A DNA stretch of 64,000 nt from Streptomyces zaomyceticus (GCF_014656215.1 NZ_BNBZ01000001.1:496001-560000); one strand, 5' to 3'; counted from the first letter of the stretch, positions 43,858-52,587 are shown. Translations and numbers: made by a program. The notes: a model not told the origin generated them from the letters alone.

Positions 43858-44892
43858 TCAGCGGTGCCGCGGGCGGCGGTGGGCGCGGACGAGGACGACG
43901 CCGAGGAGCACGAGCGCGACGGCGACCGGGGCGAGGAGCAGGGCGTACTCCTTCGACTGCCGTCCCGTGCGCGCGAGTTCGTTGCCGAGGTCGGCGGCCA
44001 CGGGGGCTTCCTGGTCCCGGGGGGAGCCCGGCGGCCGGGACGCGGGCGCGGGAGACCCGGAGGGGTCGGGCGCGCCGGATGTGTCAGGTACGGGGTCTCC
44101 CGGGTCCGCGGGCCGGGCGGGACCGATGGTGAGGCGGTAGTCGCCGGACTCGCCGACCCAGTCGCCGTCGATGCCCCGGCGCTGCACGACGGCGGCGTTC
44201 ACGACGACGTCGCCGGGAGCGGCCTCCGCGCGGAAGGCGAGCCGTACGGGCACGGTGAGGGTCCGGCCCGCGGGGACGGCGAAGCCGCCGAAGCCGCCGA
44301 GGAGGTCGGAGCCGTCGGACCTGCCGGAGCCGCCCGGGTCCGCGGAGCCGTCGGGGCCGTCGGGGCCGTCGGGGTCTGCGGAGCCGTCGGGGCCGTCGGG
44401 GCCGGTGAACACGCCCACGTTCTCCGCCTCATCGGTCGCCTCGAAGGTCACCGGCCGCCAGCGCGCGCCCACCTCGTCGTAGAACTCGAAGCGGATCTGC
44501 TCCGGCCGCAGCACCCGCCCCCGGTCCGCGAGGACGAGCACGGGGTGGACTCCGGAGCAGGGCGCGTCGGTGGTGTTGGTGAGGTCGAGCTTCCACTCCT
44601 GGAAGGACCCGCCGGCCGGGTAGTCGGCGGGGCCGCCGTGGATCCGGGTGTCGAGGGGGAAGGCGGAGCCGGTGGGGGTGCCGCAGGTGGGGGCGGGGGG
44701 ATCGGGCGCGGGGGCGTGGGGGGCCGGGGGCGCGGGTGCCCACGGGCCGGCCGGCGAGGCCGGGGACGACAGGGCCGGTACCGACAGGGCCGGTGCGGCG
44801 CCCGCCAGATGGGCCGTCGCGGCGGCGGCCAGGGCGGCCGCCGTCGTCAGGGCGGCGCGGGTGCCGCGCGGTCGCGGGGGGGTGGTTGCCAT
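43858..44892 (-). CDS. LARTG-anchored surface protein (class E sortase substrate type)
   Basis: 344 residues from ATG 44892. The signal peptide is AALTTAAALAAAATAHLAGAAPALS. A Pro-rich spacer follows, then a beta domain (about 75-280, FQEWKLDLTNTTDAPCSGVHPVL, VTVPVRLAFRAEAAPGDVVVNAAVVQRRG). An acidic Gly-Asp-Pro-rich loop (GPDGPDGSADPDG) interrupts it. The C-terminus NELARTGRQSKEYALLLAPVAVALVLLGVVLVRAHRR is a sorting signal of the LAXTG class: LARTG, hydrophobic helix and basic tail. A class E sortase is encoded at 52657. GTG 44946 would extend the N-terminus by 18. Confidence 0.82.
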   Translation of the reverse strand: MATTPPRPRGTRAALTTAAALAAAATAHLAGAAPALSVPALSSPASPAGPWAPAPPAPHAPAPDPPAPTCGTPTGSAFPLDTRIHGGPADYPAGGSFQEWKLDLTNTTDAPCSGVHPVLVLADRGRVLRPEQIRFEFYDEVGARWRPVTFEATDEAENVGVFTGPDGPDGSADPDGPDGPDGSADPGGSGRSDGSDLLGGFGGFAVPAGRTLTVPVRLAFRAEAAPGDVVVNAAVVQRRGIDGDWVGESGDYRLTIGPARPADPGDPVPDTSGAPDPSGSPAPASRPPGSPRDQEAPVAADLGNELARTGRQSKEYALLLAPVAVALVLLGVVLVRAHRRPRHR

Positions 44893-45212
44893 GGGCGGAG
44901 GGCCTTTGCTGCTCGCGGGCGTACGGGTCGGCCGCGACGCTGCCACGCGGGGGCGGGCGGGCCGGGGAGCGACGCCGGGCGCACCCCCCGAACGGCCTGG
45001 CCGATCCGCCCGATCGGCCTACTTTCCTACTGTCGTACTTCGCCGCGTGCTTGCGTTCCCGCGTGCTTGCGTTCCCGCGTGTCCGCCGACCCGCCTGTCT
45101 GCTTGCTTGCTCGCCTGCTCGCCTGACGGCCTGGGGAGACCCTTCGCCTGACGGCCTGGGGAGACTCCGGCACCGGACGACGCGGGCCCGACCGGCAGGA
45201 TCCGGAAGAGAT
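44893..45212. other. 320-bp gene-free region with two kinds of direct repeat
   Basis: No gene seen. Direct repeats GCGTGCTTGCGTTCCC at 45045-45060 and 45061-45076, and CGCCTGACGGCCTGGGGAGAC at 45120-45140 and 45145-45165, are noted separately. Confidence 0.6.
45045..45165. repeat. two direct-repeat pairs
   Basis: An adjacent 16-bp pair GCGTGCTTGCGTTCCC (45045-45076) and a 21-bp pair CGCCTGACGGCCTGGGGAGAC separated by 4 bp (45120-45140, 45145-45165). Between them lies GCTTGCTTGCTCGCCTGCTC simple sequence. Likely slippage products, with no evident coding role. Confidence 0.8.
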
Positions 45213-46280
45213 CTAGGCGCCGAAGACCGGCGCGAGGACCAGCCAGGCCGCCCCCACCGCCACCGCGTCCCGCTCCCCCGCCACCTCCACCGGCGCCGTC
45301 AGGCCCAGTCCGGCCAGGACCTCCCGCACCCCGGCCGCGTACCCCTCCGGCGCCGCGAGGACCACCCGGCCGCCCAGCAGCACCTGGTCGATGTCGAGCA
45401 GCCGTACGAGGTTGGCCGCGCCCGCGCCGAGGATGCGCGCGGCCCCGGCCGTGTCGCCGCGCGCGACGGCCGCCAGACACAGGACCTCCAGGCAGCCGCG
45501 CCCGCCGCAGTCGCACGGGGGTCCGTCGAGCTGCACGGTCTGGTGGCCGAGTTCGCCCGCCCCCGTCCTGTCGCCCCGCAGCGGCGCCCCGCCGAGGACG
45601 AGTCCCGCGCCGAGCCCCGTACCGAGGTGGACATAGGCGAAGGAGTCGGGGGCGGCGGGGCGCAGGGCGAGGCCGAGAGCGGCGGCGTTGGTGTCCTTGT
45701 CGAGGACGACGGGCAGCCCGAGGCGCCCGGCCAGCTCCTCGCGGACGGGGTGGCCCTCCCATGCGGGGAAGCCGGTCACCCGGCCCGGCACCCCCGCCCG
45801 GTGGTCCAGCGGGCCCGGCATGGCGACCCCGGCCCCGAGGACGGCGCCGGGCGGGGCCGCTTCGGCCAGGAGCTCCCGCACCTCCTCCGTCACCGCGTCC
45901 AGGACCGGGCCGGCGCCCTCCCCCAGGTCCAGGGCGCGTCGGCGGAGGGCGACGACCGTGCCGGCGAGGTCGGTGAGGAGGGTCGTCAGCTCGTCGCGGT
46001 CGAGGTGGACGCCGACGGCGTACCCGGCGGAGGGGACGAGCCGCAGGACCGTGCGCGGCTTGCCGCCGGTCGAGGCGCGGTGTCCGGCCTCCGTGGCGAG
46101 GCCCTCGGTCCGCAGCCGTGCGGTGATCTTGCTGACGGCCTGCGGGGTGAGCCCGGTCCGCTCGGCCAGCTCCAGACGGCTGATCCCGGTCTCGCCCGCC
46201 ACACGCAACAGGTCGAGCACGAGCGCCGCGTTGTGGCTGCGCAGTGCCGGCACGTTCACTCCACCCAGGTCCGTCTTCAC
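45213..46280 (-). CDS. ROK-family transcriptional regulator
   Basis: 355 residues from GTG 46280. An N-terminal winged helix (about 10-70, LVLDLLRVAGETGISRLELAERTGLTPQAVSKITARLRTEGL) is followed by the ROK sugar-kinase-like domain (about 85-350) with LDKDTNAAALG, HLGTGLGAGLVLGG, GAGELGHQTV and the zinc motif CDCGGRGCLE. The kinase-like residues are present, but with a DNA-binding domain it is a sugar-responsive regulator. It is divergent from the Gfo/Idh dehydrogenase gene at 46337, which it may repress. The sugar ligand is unknown. Confidence 0.93.
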   Translation of the reverse strand: MKTDLGGVNVPALRSHNAALVLDLLRVAGETGISRLELAERTGLTPQAVSKITARLRTEGLATEAGHRASTGGKPRTVLRLVPSAGYAVGVHLDRDELTTLLTDLAGTVVALRRRALDLGEGAGPVLDAVTEEVRELLAEAAPPGAVLGAGVAMPGPLDHRAGVPGRVTGFPAWEGHPVREELAGRLGLPVVLDKDTNAAALGLALRPAAPDSFAYVHLGTGLGAGLVLGGAPLRGDRTGAGELGHQTVQLDGPPCDCGGRGCLEVLCLAAVARGDTAGAARILGAGAANLVRLLDIDQVLLGGRVVLAAPEGYAAGVREVLAGLGLTAPVEVAGERDAVAVGAAWLVLAPVFGA

Positions 46281-46336
46281 CCGCCCATTGTCGCTGTCGC
46301 TTGCACTTTGGCAACACCGTTGCTTAAGTGAGGGGC

Positions 46337-47473
46337 ATGACTGGCACCGACATGACCGGCGCGGGCCCCACCGGCCCCGCCACGACGGGCACCTCCCCCC
46401 GCACCCCCCTCCGCGTCGGACTCGTCGGCTACGGCCTCGCGGGCTCCGTCTTCCACGCCCCGCTGATCGCCGCCTCCGAGGACCTCACCCTCGCCGCCGT
46501 CACCACCGGCAACCCCGAGCGGGCCGCCGAGGCCCGCGCCGCCCACCCCGGCGTCCGGGTCGTCGCCACCCCCGAGGAGCTGTGGGAGGACGGAGCGGCC
46601 GACGCACTCGATCTCATCGTCGTCGCCTCCCCCAACAAGACGCACGTCGAGATCGCCACGGCCGCCCTGGAAGCCGGTCTCCCGGTCGTCGTCGACAAGC
46701 CGCTGGCCGGGACCGCCGTCGAGGCCCGGGCCCTCGCCGCCCTCGCCGAGGAGCGGGGCCTGCTGCTCTCCGTCTTCCAGAACCGCCGCTGGGACAACGA
46801 CTTCCTCACCCTGCGCCGGCTCGTCGACGAGGGCGCGCTCGGCGAGGTCCAGCGCTTCGAGTCCCGCTTCGAGCGCTGGCGTCCGCTCCCCAAGGGCGGC
46901 TGGCGCGAGTCCGGCGCGCCCGCGGAGATCGGCGGGCTGCTCTACGACCTCGGCAGCCATGTCGTCGACCAGGCCCTCGTCCTCTTCGGCCCGGTGGTCT
47001 CGGTGTACGCCGAGTCGGACGTGCGCCGGCCGGGAGCCGAGGCCGACGACGACACCTTCCTCGCGCTCACCCACGCGAACGGTGTCCGCTCCCACCTGTA
47101 CGTCAGCGCCACCACCGCCCAGCTCGGCCCCCGCTTCCGGGTGCTCGGGCAGCGCGCGGGCTTCGTGAAGTACGGGCTCGACCCCCAGGAGGCCGCCCTG
47201 CGCGAGGGCCTGCGGCCCGTGCCGGGCGCGGTGTGGGGCGTGGAGCCGAAGGAGCTGTCGGGCCGGCTCGGCTCCGGCGAGTCCCCGCTGACCGGTGGCG
47301 GCACCCCGGTCGAGTCCCTGCCGGGCGACTACCCGGCGTACTACGCGGCCGTCGCCGACGCCCTGCGCGGCACCGGCGAGAACCCGGTCACGGCGCACGA
47401 GGCCGCGGCCGCGCTCGATGTCCTGGAGGCGGCGAAGCGGTCCGCCCGCGAGGGAATCACGGTGGCGCTGTGA
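46337..47473 (+). CDS. Gfo/Idh/MocA family oxidoreductase
   Basis: 378 residues. The Rossmann-fold NAD(P)-binding region LRVGLVGYGLAGSVFHAPLI is at about 25-50. VVDKPLAGT carries the EKP-like catalytic Lys in its DKP variant, and GGLLYDLGSHVVDQAL carries the catalytic His region. It is predicted to oxidise a sugar or inositol derivative. It is divergent from the ROK regulator by 56 bp. The start is uncertain: GAGGGG lies immediately before ATG 46337, and ATG 46352 is 15 bp further on. The stop overlaps the next gene by 4 bp. Confidence 0.92.
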   Translation: MTGTDMTGAGPTGPATTGTSPRTPLRVGLVGYGLAGSVFHAPLIAASEDLTLAAVTTGNPERAAEARAAHPGVRVVATPEELWEDGAADALDLIVVASPNKTHVEIATAALEAGLPVVVDKPLAGTAVEARALAALAEERGLLLSVFQNRRWDNDFLTLRRLVDEGALGEVQRFESRFERWRPLPKGGWRESGAPAEIGGLLYDLGSHVVDQALVLFGPVVSVYAESDVRRPGAEADDDTFLALTHANGVRSHLYVSATTAQLGPRFRVLGQRAGFVKYGLDPQEAALREGLRPVPGAVWGVEPKELSGRLGSGESPLTGGGTPVESLPGDYPAYYAAVADALRGTGENPVTAHEAAAALDVLEAAKRSAREGITVAL

Positions 47474-47955
47474 ACGACCGGGAGGTGAGCGAGCTGGAGG
47501 CCCAGGAAGCCCGGCTGGTCCTCCCCCGGTTCACGTACGAGGACGCCTGGACGCTCGGCACCCTGCTCGTCGGCATGGCGCGCGAGCGGGAGGCGCCGGT
47601 GGCGATCGACATCCGGCGCGGGCCCCAGCAGCTGTTCCACTGCGCGCTGCCCGGTTCCAGTGCGGACAACGACGCCTGGATCGACCGCAAGCGACGGGTC
47701 GTCGAGCGGTACGGCGTGAGCTCGTTCCTGGTCGGGGCCCGGTTCCGCGCCAAGGGGACGACGTTCGAGGAGTCCTCGCGCCTCGACCCCGACCGGTACG
47801 CGGCGCACGGCGGCGCGTTCCCCCTCGCGGTCGAGGGTGCGGGCGTGATCGGCTCGGTCACGGTCTCGGGGCTTCCGCAGGCCGAGGACCACGCCATGGT
47901 CGTCGAGGCGCTGGAGCGCTTGATCGGCGGCTCGCCCGCCTCCGCCGCGGGCTGA
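47470..47955 (+). CDS. UPF0303/heme-degrading-domain (DUF336-like) protein
   Basis: 161 residues from GTG 47470, overlapping the upstream stop by 4 bp. It is a GlcG/HbpS-like fold protein: LVLPRFTYEDAWTLGTLLVGMAREREAPVAIDI, then IDRKRRVVERYGVSSFLVG, AHGGAFPLAVEGAGVIGSVTVSGLPQAEDHAMVVEAL. The family includes UPF0303 proteins often coupled to sugar oxidoreductases. No heme-binding proof is visible. It probably acts with the Gfo/Idh enzyme, but the role is unknown. Confidence 0.88.
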   Translation: MNDREVSELEAQEARLVLPRFTYEDAWTLGTLLVGMAREREAPVAIDIRRGPQQLFHCALPGSSADNDAWIDRKRRVVERYGVSSFLVGARFRAKGTTFEESSRLDPDRYAAHGGAFPLAVEGAGVIGSVTVSGLPQAEDHAMVVEALERLIGGSPASAAG

Positions 47956-47960
47956 CGACG

Positions 47961-47998
47961 GAGAGCGGCGGCGCCCCGCGCGGGGCGCCGCCGTTCTC
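47961..47998. terminator. strong bidirectional terminator
   Basis: Perfect 12-bp arms CGGCGGCGCCCC / GGGGCGCCGCCG with a GCGC loop (47966-47993), extended by GAGA/TCTC. It lies between the convergent UPF0303 and FAA hydrolase genes. Confidence 0.75.
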
Positions 47999-48035
47999 CC
48001 GAGGAAGGGTGCGAGGAAGGGTGTGCCGGGCGGGA

Positions 48036-48893
48036 TCAGGCGCCCTTGAGCTCCTGCCGCTGCCGGCCGAGCCCGTCGACCTCCAGCTCGACGACGTCAC
48101 CCGGGCGCAGGTACGGCTTGGGCTCCGGCTGCCCCATCGCGACACCCGCGGGCGTGCCGGTGTTGATGATGTCGCCGGGGTGGAGGGTCATGAACCGGCT
48201 GACGTACCGGACGACCTCCGCGACCGGGAAGATCTGGTCCGAGGTGTGACCGTCCTGCTTGAGCTCGCCGTTGACCCAGAGCCGCAGGCCGAGCGCCTGC
48301 GGGTCGGGCACCTCGTCGGCGGTGACCAGCCAGGGGCCGAGCGGGTTGAAGGTCTCGCAGTTCTTGCCCTTGTCCCAGGTGCCGCCGCGCTCGATCTGGA
48401 ACTCGCGCTCGGACACGTCGTGGGCCACGGCGTACCCGGCGACGTGCGCGAGCGCCTCCTCGTCGGTCTCCAGGTAGCGGGCGGTGCGGCCGATGACGAT
48501 GGCGAGCTCCACCTCCCAGTCGGTCTTCACCGAGCCGCGCGGTACGAGCACCGTGTCGTCCGGGCCGACGACGGTGTCGGCGGCCTTGAGGAAGACGACG
48601 GGCTCGGCGGGGGTGGCCTGGCCGGTCTCGGCGGCGTGCCCGTGATAGTTCAGCCCGATGCACACGACCTTGCCGATCCGCCCGACGGGCGGGCCGACGC
48701 GCAGCCCGGTGACGTCGAGCGCGGGCAGCACTCCCGCGCCGGCGGCGGCTCGCACCCGGTCCAGGGCGGAGCCGTCGGCGAGCAGACTGCCGTCGATGTC
48801 GTCGACCAGCGCGGACAGGTCGCGAAGCGTCCCCTCCTGGTCGAGCAGGGCGGGACGCTCGGCTCCGGGCGGGCCGACACGCAGCAGCTTCAT
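48036..48893 (-). CDS. fumarylacetoacetate hydrolase family protein
   Basis: 285 residues from ATG 48893, with GGGAGAAG upstream. The C-terminal FAH core (about 70-280) has the signature CIGLNYHGHAAETG, the metal-site VELAIVIGRTARYL, GYAVAHDVSEREFQ, KNCETFNPLGPWLV and INTGTPAGVAMG. It is a cytosolic Mg-dependent C-C hydrolase or 2-keto-acid decarboxylase of the UGP/HpcE-like type, such as ureidoglycolate lyase or 2,4-diketo-3-deoxy-fuconate hydrolase. A palindrome 73-92 bp upstream may be its operator. Confidence 0.92.
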   Translation of the reverse strand: MKLLRVGPPGAERPALLDQEGTLRDLSALVDDIDGSLLADGSALDRVRAAAGAGVLPALDVTGLRVGPPVGRIGKVVCIGLNYHGHAAETGQATPAEPVVFLKAADTVVGPDDTVLVPRGSVKTDWEVELAIVIGRTARYLETDEEALAHVAGYAVAHDVSEREFQIERGGTWDKGKNCETFNPLGPWLVTADEVPDPQALGLRLWVNGELKQDGHTSDQIFPVAEVVRYVSRFMTLHPGDIINTGTPAGVAMGQPEPKPYLRPGDVVELEVDGLGRQRQELKGA

Positions 48894-48965
48894 GGACTTC
48901 TCCCTGTGGTCGAGGCGGGCCCGGGAAGGGCCCTGAGGTACCCCGGCCGATGGAGTGCGGCCATC

Positions 48966-48985
48966 GGAGGATTGGTCGATCCTCC
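48966..48985. promoter_or_regulatory. palindrome upstream of FAA hydrolase
   Basis: GGAGGAT / ATCCTCC arms around TGGTCG. Together with the adjoining TTGGTCGATCCTCCAA it forms a GntR/IclR-type operator-like element, 73-92 bp upstream of the FAA hydrolase start. Confidence 0.45.
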
Positions 48986-49030
48986 AAGACAACGGGTCAC
49001 TCTGCAAGACCCCGTTCAGCCACTGGACCC

Positions 49031-49771
49031 TTACGCGCGAGTAGCAAGCGGTGCGGTGCCCTCCTTCCGGCCCTGGTCCCGGAAGAGGAAGGCCCGCTCG
49101 ACGGCGGTCCAGGTGGTGCTGGTCACGACGTAGAGGGCGGCGGCGAGGGGGACGACGGCGACCGTGATCAGGGTCGCGAAGGAGAGCAGCGGCATCACCT
49201 TGGCGATGGCTCCCGCGCCCGGCGTGGGCTGCCCGAGGTCGAGGGGCTGGGCGGCGAGCTGGGCCTTGGTGCGCCGGTACGTGAACGTGGCCACGGCCGC
49301 GACGAGCGCGAAGAGGACGAGGTAGACCCGCCCGGCCGGACCGAGGACACCGCCGTGGGCGAGGGCGTCGGCCCAGTGGTCGCCGAGCGGAGCGGCGAGC
49401 AGGGTGTGCCCGGTCATGCGGTCGCCGGAGAACAGGTGGTACATGAGCAGGAACGCGGGCGCCTGGAGCAGGCTGGGCAGGATGCCGGCGAACGGCGACA
49501 CCTTCTCCCGAGCGTGCAGCTCCATCGTCGCCTTCCGCAGCCGCTCGGGGTTCTTGGCGTGCTTCTTGCGGAGCGCGGCGAGCTCCGGCGCGATCCGGGT
49601 GCGCGCCTTCTGACCGCGGGCCGAGGCCCGGGACAGCGGGTGGATCGCGAGGCGCACGAGCATCGTGAAGAGGACGATCGCGGCGGCCGTGGCGGTGGTC
49701 GCGAAGAGCGGCTGGAGCAGGTCGGCGAGCCGCTCGACCAGGGAGCCGAAGGCGGAAAGGATGACGGACAA
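49031..49771 (-). CDS. yidC: YidC/Oxa1-family membrane protein insertase (paralogue)
   Basis: 246 residues with about five membrane segments. The YidC core motifs are seen: FTMLVRLAIHPLSRASARGQKARTRIAPELAALRKKHAKNPERLRKATMELHAREKVSPFAGILPSLLQAPAFLLMYHLFSGD, with the conserved hydrophilic-groove Arg in the first helix, and a C-terminal ALYVVTSTTWTAVERAFLFRD. It lacks the large periplasmic domain, as usual in Gram-positives, and is short. It is a likely accessory copy, next to a small DUF6412-like protein. The alternative is a specialised insertase for a subset of membrane proteins. Confidence 0.9.
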   Translation of the reverse strand: MSVILSAFGSLVERLADLLQPLFATTATAAAIVLFTMLVRLAIHPLSRASARGQKARTRIAPELAALRKKHAKNPERLRKATMELHAREKVSPFAGILPSLLQAPAFLLMYHLFSGDRMTGHTLLAAPLGDHWADALAHGGVLGPAGRVYLVLFALVAAVATFTYRRTKAQLAAQPLDLGQPTPGAGAIAKVMPLLSFATLITVAVVPLAAALYVVTSTTWTAVERAFLFRDQGRKEGTAPLATRA

Positions 49772-49854
49772 GGGGAGCCCTCCATGGGGTCTCGTCGTGC
49801 CGGGGAGATGGTGTTTCTCGGCATGACGGATCCGCGTGAAGGGTGTCCGGTGCG

Positions 49855-49937
49855 GGGTGCGCCCCTGAGCGTCGCACCCGGGAGGGTGCGCACCTCTCGG
49901 GTGCGCGTCTCACGGGGTGCGCGCCTGTGCGGTGCGC
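49855..49937. repeat. clustered GGGTGCGC octamers
   Basis: Four exact GGGTGCGC copies at 49855, 49884, 49899 and 49915, plus CGGTGCGC at 49930, in the 176 bp between the yidC-like and 98-residue genes. Inverse GCGCACC/GCACCC copies also occur, giving several possible hairpins. Possible regulator-binding array or simple sequence. Confidence 0.6.
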
Positions 49938-49947
49938 GAAAGGCTCC

Positions 49948-50244
49948 CTACGCGGCCGTCGGGAGGGGACGGCCGGGAGCGCGGGGTCTGCGACGCCCCG
50001 CGGCGTCGGGATCGCGCTGGGGCAGGAAGGCGGTGCGCCGCTCGCGGTCGCGGATGGCGGTGCGGACGGCGGTGGGCGGTACGGCCGGGGCCGTACGGGC
50101 TCCGAACAGGGCGCAGACGACGGTGGTCGCGGCGAGGGCGACGGCGGCGGAGACGCCGGCGCCGTCGGAGAGGAGGAGATCGGCGAGGGCGAGGAGGAAG
50201 AAGAGCGGCGCGAGGACGCGCAGGACCAGGCTTCTGGTCGTCAT
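49948..50244 (-). CDS. DUF6412-like small membrane protein
   Basis: 98 residues from ATG 50244. Two membrane helices (LVLRVLAPLFFLLALADLLL and AAVALAATTVVCALFGA) are followed by a basic tail, PPTAVRTAIRDRERRTAFLPQRDPDAAGRRRPRAPGRPLPTAA. It resembles the short DUF6412 proteins found beside a second YidC in actinobacteria. It is on the same strand as the insertase, 176 bp upstream, and may work with it. The biochemical function is unknown. Confidence 0.72.
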   Translation of the reverse strand: MTTRSLVLRVLAPLFFLLALADLLLSDGAGVSAAVALAATTVVCALFGARTAPAVPPTAVRTAIRDRERRTAFLPQRDPDAAGRRRPRAPGRPLPTAA

Positions 50245-50375
50245 CTCCGCACCCCCTCTCGACCGCCGCGCGGTGTCTCACCGAGAGGACGTGCGGAACG
50301 ATCCGGAAGTTCCCGCGACCGGGAGGAAATCGGCACTTCTCATCTCCCGCGTCGCCCAGCCGCGGGGGCTCGCGG

Positions 50376-50445
50376 CCGGATGCGGACTCCTGGCCTGGTG
50401 CGGGTCCTGGCCGGATGCGGGTCCTGGCCGGATGCGGGCTCGCGG
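50376..50445. repeat. four 17-18-bp tandem repeats
   Basis: CCGGATGCGG(A/G)(C)TCCTGG-type units at 50376, 50394, 50411 and 50428 between the small membrane protein and the HxlR gene. Slippage-like array with no coding sense. Confidence 0.75.
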
Positions 50446-50450
50446 CCCCG

Positions 50451-50987
50451 CTACGAAGGCTCCTGCCCCGGCTGCAGCGGGGTGAGGAGCCGGCGAGGCG
50501 CCAGGAGGGCACGGCTGACGGGGTCCGCAGGGTCCCGGTCGAGCCCGGCGCCGGGCCGCATCTCGACGTCGGCGGGAGGGACGGGGACGCGGCAGGCCGG
50601 GCATTCGCCGTACGCGCCGAGTTCGGTGCCGCAGTCGGCGTGGTGGAAGTGGCGTACCGCTACGGCTCCGGGGAGCTCGGCCCGGCCCCAGGCGCCGAGC
50701 GAGCGCAGGACGGGCCAGAGGGCGAGGCCGCGTCCGGTCAGCACGTACTCGTCGCGCGGCGGTGATTCCCGGTAGCGCCGCCGGTCGAGGACGCCGGCCT
50801 CGACGAGGGCCTGGAGCCGGGCGGCGAGGACGGCGCGGGGGGCGCCGAGGTGGACGAGGAAGTCGTTGTAGCGGCGTACGCCGTAGAAGGCGTCGCGGAC
50901 GACGAGCAGGGTCCAGCGCTCGCCGACGACTTCGAGGGCGCGGGCGATGGAGCACTGCTGCTGGGCGTAGTCCTTGCCGAGGGCCAT
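50451..50987 (-). CDS. HxlR-family winged-helix transcriptional regulator
   Basis: 178 residues from ATG 50987; an in-frame TTG at 51005 would add six. The HxlR/MarR-like core reads CSIARALEVVGERWTLLVVRDAFYGVRRYNDFLVHLGAPRAVLAARLQALVEAGVLDRRRYRESPPRDEYVLTGRG. The C-terminal CGTELGAYGECPACRVPVP has three or four Cys that could bind zinc or sense redox state. It is divergent from the MFS transporter at 51091 and presumably controls it through the GGTTCA-TGAACC palindrome between them. Confidence 0.92.
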   Translation of the reverse strand: MALGKDYAQQQCSIARALEVVGERWTLLVVRDAFYGVRRYNDFLVHLGAPRAVLAARLQALVEAGVLDRRRYRESPPRDEYVLTGRGLALWPVLRSLGAWGRAELPGAVAVRHFHHADCGTELGAYGECPACRVPVPPADVEMRPGAGLDRDPADPVSRALLAPRRLLTPLQPGQEPS

Positions 50988-51005
50988 GGAATGCAGCGTA
51001 CCCAA

Positions 51006-51041
51006 TCAAGGTTCAATGAATGAACCATGCTGGTACCTTGA
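51006..51041. promoter_or_regulatory. putative HxlR operator in divergent promoter
   Basis: GGTTCA(ATGAA)TGAACC at 51010-51026 is a perfect 6-bp inverted repeat, nested inside a TCAAGGT / ACCTTGA pair (51006-51012, 51035-51041). It lies between the HxlR and MFS genes. Confidence 0.6.
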
Positions 51042-51090
51042 CCGTCTGCACCGAGTTCGTTCACCGAACCGACGGGTGGAAAGGTCTCCC

Positions 51091-52587
51091 ATGCCCCAGC
51101 CCGCGCCCACCGCCCACACCCCCGCCCCGCCCCGGGGCGTCCCCACCCGCACCCGCCCCGGGGCCGCCCTCGCCGTCACCGCCGCGGCCACCGCCGTCGC
51201 GCTGATGAACTACACGGCCCCGATGCTCACCCTCCCCGACATGGCCGCCGCCTTCGGGACGCCGGACTCCGCCCGGGCCTGGCTGCTCAACGGCACCCCC
51301 CTCGGCCTCGCCGTCCTCCTCCTGGTGGCCGGCAGCCTCGCCGACGCGCACGGGCGCCGCCGGATCTTCCTCCTCGGCACCCTCGCCCTCGGCCTCACGA
51401 CCGCCCTCGGCGGCCTCGCGGGCTCCACCCTCACCTTCACCGCCGCCCGGATCGCCCAGGGCGCGGCAAGCGCGGCGGTCCTGGCGGGCAGCCTCGGGCT
51501 GCTCGCCCACGCGTACCCGGCGGGCCGGGACCGGATCAGGGCCACCGGCATATGGGGAGCGTCGGTCAGCGGCGGCATCGCGCTCGGCCCGCTGCTCGCG
51601 GGCACGCTGAGCCTGGTGGACTGGCGGCTCGCGTACGAGGCGCTGGGCGTCGCGGCGCTCGTGATCGCGGCCGTGGGCGCGCGCACGCTGCCGGACGACC
51701 GAGCGGCGGAACGCCCGCTCGGAGCGGGCTCCCACCCGGACCGGGCAGCAGGAGGACCGGCCCCGACTGACCCCCACCCCGACCGCGCGACAGCGGAACC
51801 CGCCGCGGCGGGCCCCCGGCTGGACCTCGCGGGCGCGACCGTCCTCGGTCTGGCCCTAACGGCGCTGCTCACCGCCCTCACCCTGGGCCGGGACGGCTGG
51901 CTGCGGCTCCCCGTGGCCCTGCTGCTCCTCGCGTCCCTGGTGCTGGTGGCGCTGTTCGTGGCCGTCGAGCATCGGAGCCGTACCCCCATGGTGGAGCCGG
52001 CGCTGCTGCGGCGGCCCGCCTTCCTGGCGTCGACGCTGGGGGCGTTGTTCACGGGGTTGGCGGTGATCGGCCTGTTCAGCGTGGTGCCCGCGCTGCTCCA
52101 GGCGGGGACGGGGGCCGGGCCGGGGATGTCGCCGCTCGGTGCGGCGTGGCTGTTCGTGCTCTGGTCGGGCACGGCGTTCCTGGTGGCCCTCCAGTCGCGC
52201 CGACTCGCGGGACGGCTCTCCGCCCCGTACCAGCTGACGCTCGGGTTCGTCCTGTCGGCGGCCGGAGTCCTGGCCCTGCTGGGCTCCCTGGACGGTCCGG
52301 CCGGCTCCTGGCCGCGCCTGCTCCCGGGTCTGGTGGTGGCCGGCGCGGGCAGCGGCCTCCTGAACGCGGCGCTGCCCCGGCTCGCGGTCGACTCCGTACC
52401 GCCGGAGCGGGCGGCGATGGGTTCGGGGGCGAACAACACCGCGCGCTACATCGGCTCCTCGGCGGGTGTGGCCCTGATGCTGGCGCTCGCGGCGACGGGC
52501 CCGGACATCGCCGTGCTGGTCTCGGCGGCGCTCGCCCTGACCGGCGCCGGGATCACGCTGGCTCTCGGACGACGGCCGCGTCCGTGA
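51091..52587 (+). CDS. MFS drug/metabolite efflux transporter (DHA2-like)
   Basis: 498 residues from ATG 51091, with AAGG upstream; the longer open frame has no ribosome site. About 14 membrane helices are split by a long cytoplasmic loop (about 200-245, Ala/Pro/Arg-rich). Motifs include LADAHGRRRIFLLGTLALGL (motif A) and GSLGLLAHAYPAGRDRIRATGIWGASVSGGIALGPLLAGTL (motif C). It probably exports small hydrophobic compounds by proton antiport. It should be controlled by the divergent HxlR regulator. The substrate is not deducible. Confidence 0.92.
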   Translation: MPQPAPTAHTPAPPRGVPTRTRPGAALAVTAAATAVALMNYTAPMLTLPDMAAAFGTPDSARAWLLNGTPLGLAVLLLVAGSLADAHGRRRIFLLGTLALGLTTALGGLAGSTLTFTAARIAQGAASAAVLAGSLGLLAHAYPAGRDRIRATGIWGASVSGGIALGPLLAGTLSLVDWRLAYEALGVAALVIAAVGARTLPDDRAAERPLGAGSHPDRAAGGPAPTDPHPDRATAEPAAAGPRLDLAGATVLGLALTALLTALTLGRDGWLRLPVALLLLASLVLVALFVAVEHRSRTPMVEPALLRRPAFLASTLGALFTGLAVIGLFSVVPALLQAGTGAGPGMSPLGAAWLFVLWSGTAFLVALQSRRLAGRLSAPYQLTLGFVLSAAGVLALLGSLDGPAGSWPRLLPGLVVAGAGSGLLNAALPRLAVDSVPPERAAMGSGANNTARYIGSSAGVALMLALAATGPDIAVLVSAALALTGAGITLALGRRPRP

